Source of the DNA: Acanthaster planci
Taxonomy: Eukaryota > Echinodermata > Asteroidea > Valvatida > Acanthasteridae
Length of the DNA: 24,217 nucleotides
Direction: 5' to 3'
Assembly (NCBI RefSeq): GCF_001949145.1
Contig: NW_019091406.1
Location: 2,422,438-2,446,654 of the forward strand
A program made the translations under genes and the position numbers. Each line of letters begins with the position of its first letter. Position 1 is the stretch's first letter. Shown piece by piece: positions 19,601 to 24,217 of this stretch. A model generated the notes under the pieces. That model had not been told where the DNA came from and ran no database searches. It worked only from the letters and a program-made list of their open reading frames with translations.

Positions 19601-21476
19601 TCATTATGGAAACCAGGTTTTAGCAAATGGGCTGTGAAGAATTAGGATATTGACTGCTTCAATCGATGTACAATGTGGTTGAACTAACCTCCAGAGCCTG
19701 GTGATCTGTTGAACACTTTGGCCGCACGAAAATGGATTGTTCAGTGGATCACCCATACATGTACATGTTAGGCTGGTTTAACTGTACCATAAGTTACATG
19801 AACATGTTATAAGGTTGTCAATATTTGTTTCACATCTTGTCATTCTTGGATTTCGCATGGGTTACTGATTATAGCCAAAACTATGTAGTTTTGTAGTAGA
19901 GTCCTCAGTCCATCACAAGTCCATCTAAATTAAGCTGTGTACATGTACCTGTATGTGTACATGTAGTTGTAAAGCCTGGTTTCCATATTTTCAAAAAAAA
20001 GGTAATCCAACTTTAAGGGGTTACTACGACCATACTATATACATGTACCTTTCAGCAATGATCATGATATCATGTTATCACACTAAAGTACATGTACATT
20101 GTACATTACATGTAGAGATTATGACTTTTAAGATGGCACAAAGGTTTGATTGAGCACCATCACCCAGAAGTTAAGGTGCAAAAATGTGGTTGGTTCACTT
20201 TCGTGACCAAGCTTGCTTGATGGCCAGAATTAACATGCCAGGCCTTTTGAATAAACCCCATTGCATAACCAGGCAGGAAATTATTCACAATCAAGGTTTG
20301 GCAGTTGGTCAAGTGAAATGCGACAAGGCTCAATAAGTGAACCAATGCAGTTTTCAATCCATTGGTATTCACTTATGCAGTAACATGATTAGGCAAGAAA
20401 GGTGTCATTTGAAAGCTCTTCAATTTGATTACTGCGGCCCTCAAAATGCTGTGTGAGATTCCATGTAGCTACATGTATGTATATTAACCCCTTGAAGTTG
20501 GAATACTTGTTTTAAACATCCTGTAAACATGTATGGTCATAACAAATGCCGACTCAGTGCAAGACGTCAAGACGCAGGCAGTCATGGAAGAGACGCCGCA
20601 TGACATCATTCCATCAAAAAATTAAACAAAATGGCGTCCAAAACTTTGAAAATTTCCGCATTGGTCAACTTGTGCTGTAGGTGCTGTTCATTTATGAGCA
20701 CTTTCTCATGACTAACAAGCAGAACAACTTGAAGACTAGAGTCATAATGTGCCCACTGCAGCACCCACCCAAGTACCCTATGGGTTGGCATACTTGAAAT
20801 CCCTTGAGGGCTCTCACCACTCATGCAAACTAATACATGTACATCTGGAGGGCCATGGATTTCTGCTGGTAACCCCTTCCACCATTTGAAATTTTGGACT
20901 GTACACAGCCTGTGTGCAAGCTGCCATTTATTTACTGTCAGTGTCCCCCTTGAAAAAAATGTATGCACCCAGGATGCCCCCTCAGAAATTTCACCCTAGT
21001 TATGCCACTGGAGTGCTCCCATGTTGCCTCTCATGTGGCATTTAGTAGGCTGGTTCAGGAAAGTAGTAAGTGCAGACGAAAAGTTGATGATGCCAATTTT
21101 GTGCATTGTCAAAATGTATTAAACTTTCACAAATTTGTTGCATATGGACTACATGTATATTTGCTTTAATGTTACACTTAATGCATTGCATTGACTTTCA
21201 CACCAAGTATGAACTAGTCTGTAATGCGACTGACCAATAGCTGACAAAATAAGATAAATTCACCCATTGTCTGTTTTTTTTCCCATCAGGTTATTGATGA
21301 AGCATTCGCAGTTCTTCACCACGTGCAACATGCCCAGGATCTTCAGCCGATGTCTGAGCTCCTCAAAGAGTTGAGAGATATCTCCTCTATGGCCATCGAG
21401 CACTTTGATGAAGAAATTGTGCCAACTCTCAAGAAGAAGAGAGCCTATCAAGGGCCTCCAAGCCTACCAGGGGAAG
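16683..21476 (+). CDS. FBXO28: F-box protein FBXO28, 5' part (three exons; 3' end outside the window)
   Basis: FBXO28 is an F-box subunit of SCF ubiquitin ligases; the F-box binds SKP1 and the rest recruits substrates. Exons: 16683-16874, 18838-19086 and 21290-21476, giving 209 codons plus one base of a split codon. The donors are GTATAC, GTAAAG and GTATTG; the acceptors are CTTATGCAG and TTCCCATCAG. The F-box spans residues about 42-79 (ELPDVILWQIL, then SELRL across the junction to VCRRFNRVCQDML). Then come RYHAKC, KAQLPKRESERREHPLA, DILSAVETRLSLL, CCFIPGKVIDE and ELRDISSMAIEHFDEEIVP, all near-identical to the vertebrate protein as I remember it. The ATG is preceded by an in-frame TGA at 16677-16679. 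The human protein is about 370 residues, so the C-terminal coiled-coil exons are missing; I did not find them before 24217. Introns 1 and 2 carry several mobile elements. Confidence 0.92.
16875..18837 (+). other. FBXO28 intron 1
   Basis: Phase 0 intron splitting the F-box between SELRL and VCRRF. It contains the foldback element at 17020-17608. The remaining 1.2 kb is AT-rich with no recognised element or exon. Confidence 0.75.
17020..17608. mobile_element. Foldback element with arms of about 290 bp
   Basis: Nearly the whole segment is one large imperfect palindrome centred near 17313. The outer core GACACACATTTCTGCCTAT (17027-17045) is exactly inverted at 17583-17601. Inner pairs include TCATGCTGTCTTA (17191-17203) with TAAGACAGCATGA (17421-17433), and TGTGCATCGTGTC near 17298 with GACACAATGCACA near 17338. 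The left arm is C+T-rich and the right arm therefore A+G-rich. The open frames inside are a by-product of this bias. The pattern fits a foldback transposon or a large MITE. Confidence 0.75.
19098..19235. repeat. Dispersed repeat, copy A
   Basis: This begins 11 bp after the FBXO28 exon 2 donor. It shares with 20521-20655 the ordered blocks GCAAGACGTCAAGA, GGAAGAG, TGACATCATTCCA-like and AAAATGRCGT, in the same orientation. No coding capacity was found and the family is unknown to me. Confidence 0.5.
20521..20655. repeat. Dispersed repeat, copy B
   Basis: Direct partner of 19098-19235: GTGCAAGACGTCAAGACG (20558-20575), GGAAGAGACGCCGCATGACA near 20586, and AAAATGGCGTCCAAAAC near 20627. The block just upstream, TTAACCCCTTGAAGTTGGA (20485-20503), has an inverted match TCCAACTTTAAGGGGTTA at 20007-20024. 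Confidence 0.5.
20975..21010 (-). mobile_element. Single terminus of a CAGTGG-type transposon
   Basis: Read on the minus strand from 21010 the sequence begins CAGTGGCATAACTAGGGTGA and continues into a G-rich stretch. This is the familiar end of many hAT-type elements (CAGTGGCGTAACTAGG). No matching opposite end was found nearby, so it is probably truncated. Confidence 0.35.
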
Positions 21477-22257
21477 GTATTGTCGACTGTGATGAAGTGG
21501 CCATGTTTTGAGTTGGTCACACTCCATGTTGAATACATTTATTTGTTCTTGTACACCAAAACACGATAAGCTAGAATTCAGTACTCATTTACGCTCGGCC
21601 TAACTAGAATCTGCAAGTTGTGATTGATGTTGCTGGCATTTCTTGATAAAAATTAAACCTACCCTTCCTCAATCCTTCAAAATCTTCTGGACGGTTTTGG
21701 AGGATTTTTGAGGATTCATGGCAAAATTGCATTGCTGATTGAGAAGGATACATTGCTGATTGAGAAGGATGCATTATCTCAAGCTTGTGAGTAGACCTTG
21801 TGTTGTTTATGTTCAGCCGTGCATAAATTTATGCCCACATTATATGTAACCTTCTATACTGCTCCAGGCTACCATGCACACTATCTCAACATAATGAGAG
21901 GAATTTGGAAGGATTGAGGCAGTGGGCACTCCACAAAACATATTCAAGAAATATCGGAGGATATTGAAAAGCTTAGGGTATATCCTACACATAATGTGCC
22001 CAGACAGTTAAAGTTAGTTAACCTTTTCCATTTTGGGCTGCTCACCACCAGGCATGTCCTTGAATCTGCCAGAGTCAAGAGAGTGTTCAACCAAAAAGTT
22101 AATTTGTCATTCCATCCATAACGTAACGAATAAGTAGACGTGTTTCCAACGTCCATACGGCATGGCAGACAGCACACAAAATTACCATGCCCTCTGTGTA
22201 AGAGTGCTGCATGCAGCAAGCATTCCAACAATGGTGTGGTCAGCTTAGCCTCTGGGT
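21477..22257 (+). other. FBXO28 intron 3 (start) with a MITE-like element
   Basis: Starts with the GTATTG donor of exon 3 (phase 1). Contains the inverted-repeat element at 21667-21919. The remainder shows no exon resembling the FBXO28 C-terminal coiled coil. Confidence 0.55.
21667..21919. mobile_element. Short inverted-repeat element (MITE-like)
   Basis: CCTCAATCCTTC (21667-21678) is exactly inverted as GAAGGATTGAGG (21908-21919), and similarity continues a few bases inward (AAAATC against GAATTT). Inside is a 21-bp tandem duplication, CATTGCTGATTGAGAAGGAT plus one base, at 21730-21771. No coding capacity and no clear target duplication. Confidence 0.45.
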
Positions 22258-22589
22258 ATGATTCCCAGTCTTGAGACCGCTTTTTCCTGGTCTTGGTCTC
22301 GGTACCCTGTGGTCTCACTCTCGTTCCCCTGCGGTCTCAGTATTTTGCTGGTCTCGGTATTGAGACCATCAATATTGCATACAAACGTGAACTAGCAGTC
22401 ATTGTGCAGAATCGATTACACTCGATTCAAGATCGTTTGTACACTGTAGAGCAGTATTGCTGTCATCAGAAATATAGAGTATGTAATACAACTTCGTTTT
22501 TTTCTGTCCGCACACGTATGCCAAGTCTTAACATGTAAACCTGCATGCTAATTTCGTGTCTGGGAACGAGGTAGCAAAATGCATGAATT

Positions 22590-22916
22590 ACACACTGTAT
22601 TATGATGGGGGCATGTGGCCAAGTGGTTAGGGTCTGTGGCTTCCAATCATAGGGTTGGAGGTTCGAATCCAGCTGCTGGCAGCATGTTGTGGCCCTTGGC
22701 AAGCCTCTTCACCCCTGTTTGCCTCTCCCCACCCAGAAGTATAAATGGGCACCAGCATTAGCTGGGGAAGCAATCTGTGATGGACTGGCATCCCATCCAG
22801 GGGGGAATAGAAATATTCTCAGTCGTTTCATGCCAAGGAAACCGGAGATAAACACCGGCCTGATGAGCCAGATATGGCATGGACCAGACTTGCTTTTTTT
22901 ACACACTGTGTAATGA
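22590..22916 (+). mobile_element. tRNA-derived SINE with target site duplications
   Basis: The SINE body is 22606-22900. The head has RNA polymerase III promoter boxes: box A TGGCCAAGTGG (22616-22626) and box B GGTTCGAATCC (22660-22670). A central domain includes GATGGACTGGCATCCCATCC (22780-22799), a sequence type I recall from SINEs of many aquatic animals. The body ends in a run of T. Direct repeats flank it: ACACACTGTATTATGA (22590-22605) and ACACACTGTGTAATGA (22901-22916), 14 of 16 identical. It is inserted within the hAT-like element. Confidence 0.85.
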
Positions 22917-23119
22917 GGCAGCAATCAGCGGCATATGTGTGCTTCCTATACATGTACAGACACCATTGTTTCTTGATGCTTGTTAAATTCTTCATGTGTG
23001 TTGCTCTGGTGATTATTGTGCCATTGCGATAAAATTCTGCCTCTGCGCTGTTTTTGACATCGCCACACAACCTGACAAGTAATTGGAGATGTCATATAAA
23101 TCTGCCGTTATATGCTTTG

Positions 23120-23263
23120 GTTCTAAAGACCACAAGGAGTACATGGACGGCAAGGCTGGCAACAAAACACTCCGCAGTGTGTAAATTCTGTCCTGGAACG
23201 AATCGGATTTCAGAGAGATTTGGAACAACTTCAGCATTTACAAGGCACATGAACAGAACAACA
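23120..23263 (+). pseudogene. BED-type zinc finger remnant (hAT transposase N-terminus)
   Basis: One frame reads SAVCKFC (Cys codons 23180-23182 and 23189-23191), then FGTTSAFTRHMNRTT and a stop (TGA 23261-23263). The spacing CxxC, 18 residues, His, and the GTTS...RH signature match BED fingers of hAT transposases and ZBED proteins. The final His/Cys is lost at the stop. It lies inside the hAT-like element, which supports a transposase origin. Nothing further of the transposase is readable. Confidence 0.45.
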
Positions 23264-23715
23264 TGACATGTATTTGAGTGTAGTTTGAGTCTTGCTAATT
23301 TCTTACTTTTTACTAGTTCATTCTAATATTTTGACCTCAAGTGCATAGTCAGCTGTTTTAGCCAGGTTGCTGGGACCAGCTGGCTTCATACCTCAATGGT
23401 GCTGGATTTTGTTGGATACAACAGAGCAGGGTTGCCTCGAGAAAATTATAAACGTCAGGGATTAAGTTATTGTTGATTAACTTTAGTAATGTTTCAGGTC
23501 TACAAGGAAGCTGTCTTTATATCAATAAAAAGTTGTATTTCCCTTTATTGCACATGATACATATATTTGTAATTCTTTTTAAAGTTTTTTATTGCATAGT
23601 TTACATACAAGGTCTCGGTCTCAGGCCTTCAGGTCTCGGACTTTAAAGTCTTGGTCTCGGACCATCAGGTCTCAATCTCGGACTTCCATGTCTCGACTAC
23701 AACACTGATGATTTC

Positions 23716-24217
23716 CATGTATGTGCTCAGACTAGCATATATTCATGTCTGAAATGGGGAATCACCTGGCTTTCCTTTATGAAGGCATCCAGCGATCTGC
23801 TGCAAGACTGTGCTATTACATGTACAACTATGACAGAGAAGCACGCATCACCACTTTATGCTGCATGATCTAGGTTGGCCACTACTTCAGCTCAGAAGAG
23901 TAACATCCTGATTAATAATGTTCAACAAAATCACCCGTGGACTTCCTATTAACCAGAATATAACGTTGCAAACAACACATCACAGATTGCATCACTACTC
24001 TTGCCATCACCCCCATGAAAAAAGCAGGATATGCAGTACCAGTTTCTTCCCATCAATCATACTGCATTAGAATGTTCTACCTGAAACTATTGTCAATATA
24101 ACCCATCTTGATCATTTTAAGACTGCTGTTGCCGATCGACTAGACCTATGTGTACTCTAGTTTGATGCAGATTAACTGCTTTATTGGAGTACCTTGATGT
24201 ACATGTAGATGTACCGA
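23716..24217. other. Right-hand flank, no gene seen
   Basis: Presumably still within FBXO28 intron 3, since the coiled-coil exons have not appeared. It contains TACATGTA words near 23818 and 24198 and nothing else recognisable. Confidence 0.5.

Larger units (their letters stand above)
19087..21289 (+). other. FBXO28 intron 2
   Basis: Phase 0 intron between CCFIPGK and VIDEAF. It holds two copies of a short dispersed repeat (19098-19235 and 20521-20655) and a transposon terminus near 20975-21010. It is also rich in TACATGTA words (19757-20115). No exon recognised. Confidence 0.7.
22258..23715. mobile_element. hAT-like DNA transposon remnant with 8-bp target duplications
   Basis: The element proper is 22266-23707. 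It starts CAGTCTTGAGACC (22266-22278). Its other end, read inward on the minus strand from 23707, is CAGTGTTGTAGTCGAGAC. The flanks are ATGATTCC (22258-22265) and ATGATTTC (23708-23715), matching in 7 of 8 bases, as expected for the 8-bp duplications of hAT elements. Subterminal arrays of GGTCTCGG-type words lie at both ends (22289-22370 and 23611-23695). Inside are a BED-finger remnant and a nested SINE. No transposase catalytic region is visible, so it is non-autonomous or decayed. Confidence 0.65.

Noticed and set aside
22289-22370. GGTCTC arrays as an independent minisatellite
   Set aside because: A similar array occurs at 23611-23695, just inside the opposite hAT-like terminus, so both are better explained as subterminal repeats of one element.
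22606-22682. Functional tRNA gene
   Set aside because: Boxes A and B are good, but a clean acceptor-stem pairing is lacking. The segment continues into a SINE body with a T tail and target duplications.

Overview
The window is animal genomic DNA. Genes are split by introns of 0.3-2.2 kb, introns are full of degenerate transposons, and there is no operon structure. The gene families, the abundance of the palindrome TACATGTA and the roughly 40% G+C look fit an invertebrate deuterostome, most likely an echinoderm; that assignment is inference from memory. A run of 230 N (10553-10782) marks a draft assembly.

Three genes can be rebuilt exon by exon. (1) FCF1/UTP24, plus strand, 642-5693, six coding exons, the PIN-domain nuclease of the small-subunit processome. 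Its third coding exon lacks one base, and its third intron uses a GC donor. (2) A minus-strand gene, 14517-7899, six exons with every junction in phase, encoding a complete 479-residue protein. It joins an N-terminal trihelix (Myb/SANT-like) DNA-binding domain, a short coiled coil and a C-terminal PPC/DUF296 domain. (3) The 5' part of FBXO28, plus strand from 16683, with three exons covering the F-box and the conserved region after it; the rest lies beyond the right edge. Genes 1 and 2 are tail to tail with 2.2 kb between them; genes 2 and 3 are head to head with 2.2 kb between their start codons. They look like three independently transcribed genes, not a pathway.

Between and inside the genes lie many mobile-element remains: two or three copies of a TTAA-flanked (piggyBac-like) non-autonomous element, several small elements with terminal inverted repeats, a 590-bp foldback element in FBXO28 intron 1, and a hAT-like element (22266-23707) with 8-bp target duplications, a BED-finger remnant and a tRNA-derived SINE nested inside it.

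The most notable item is gene 2. It resembles plant AHL proteins in layout (DNA-binding module plus PPC) but uses an animal-type trihelix domain instead of AT-hooks. I know of no described protein of this kind, but could not search.
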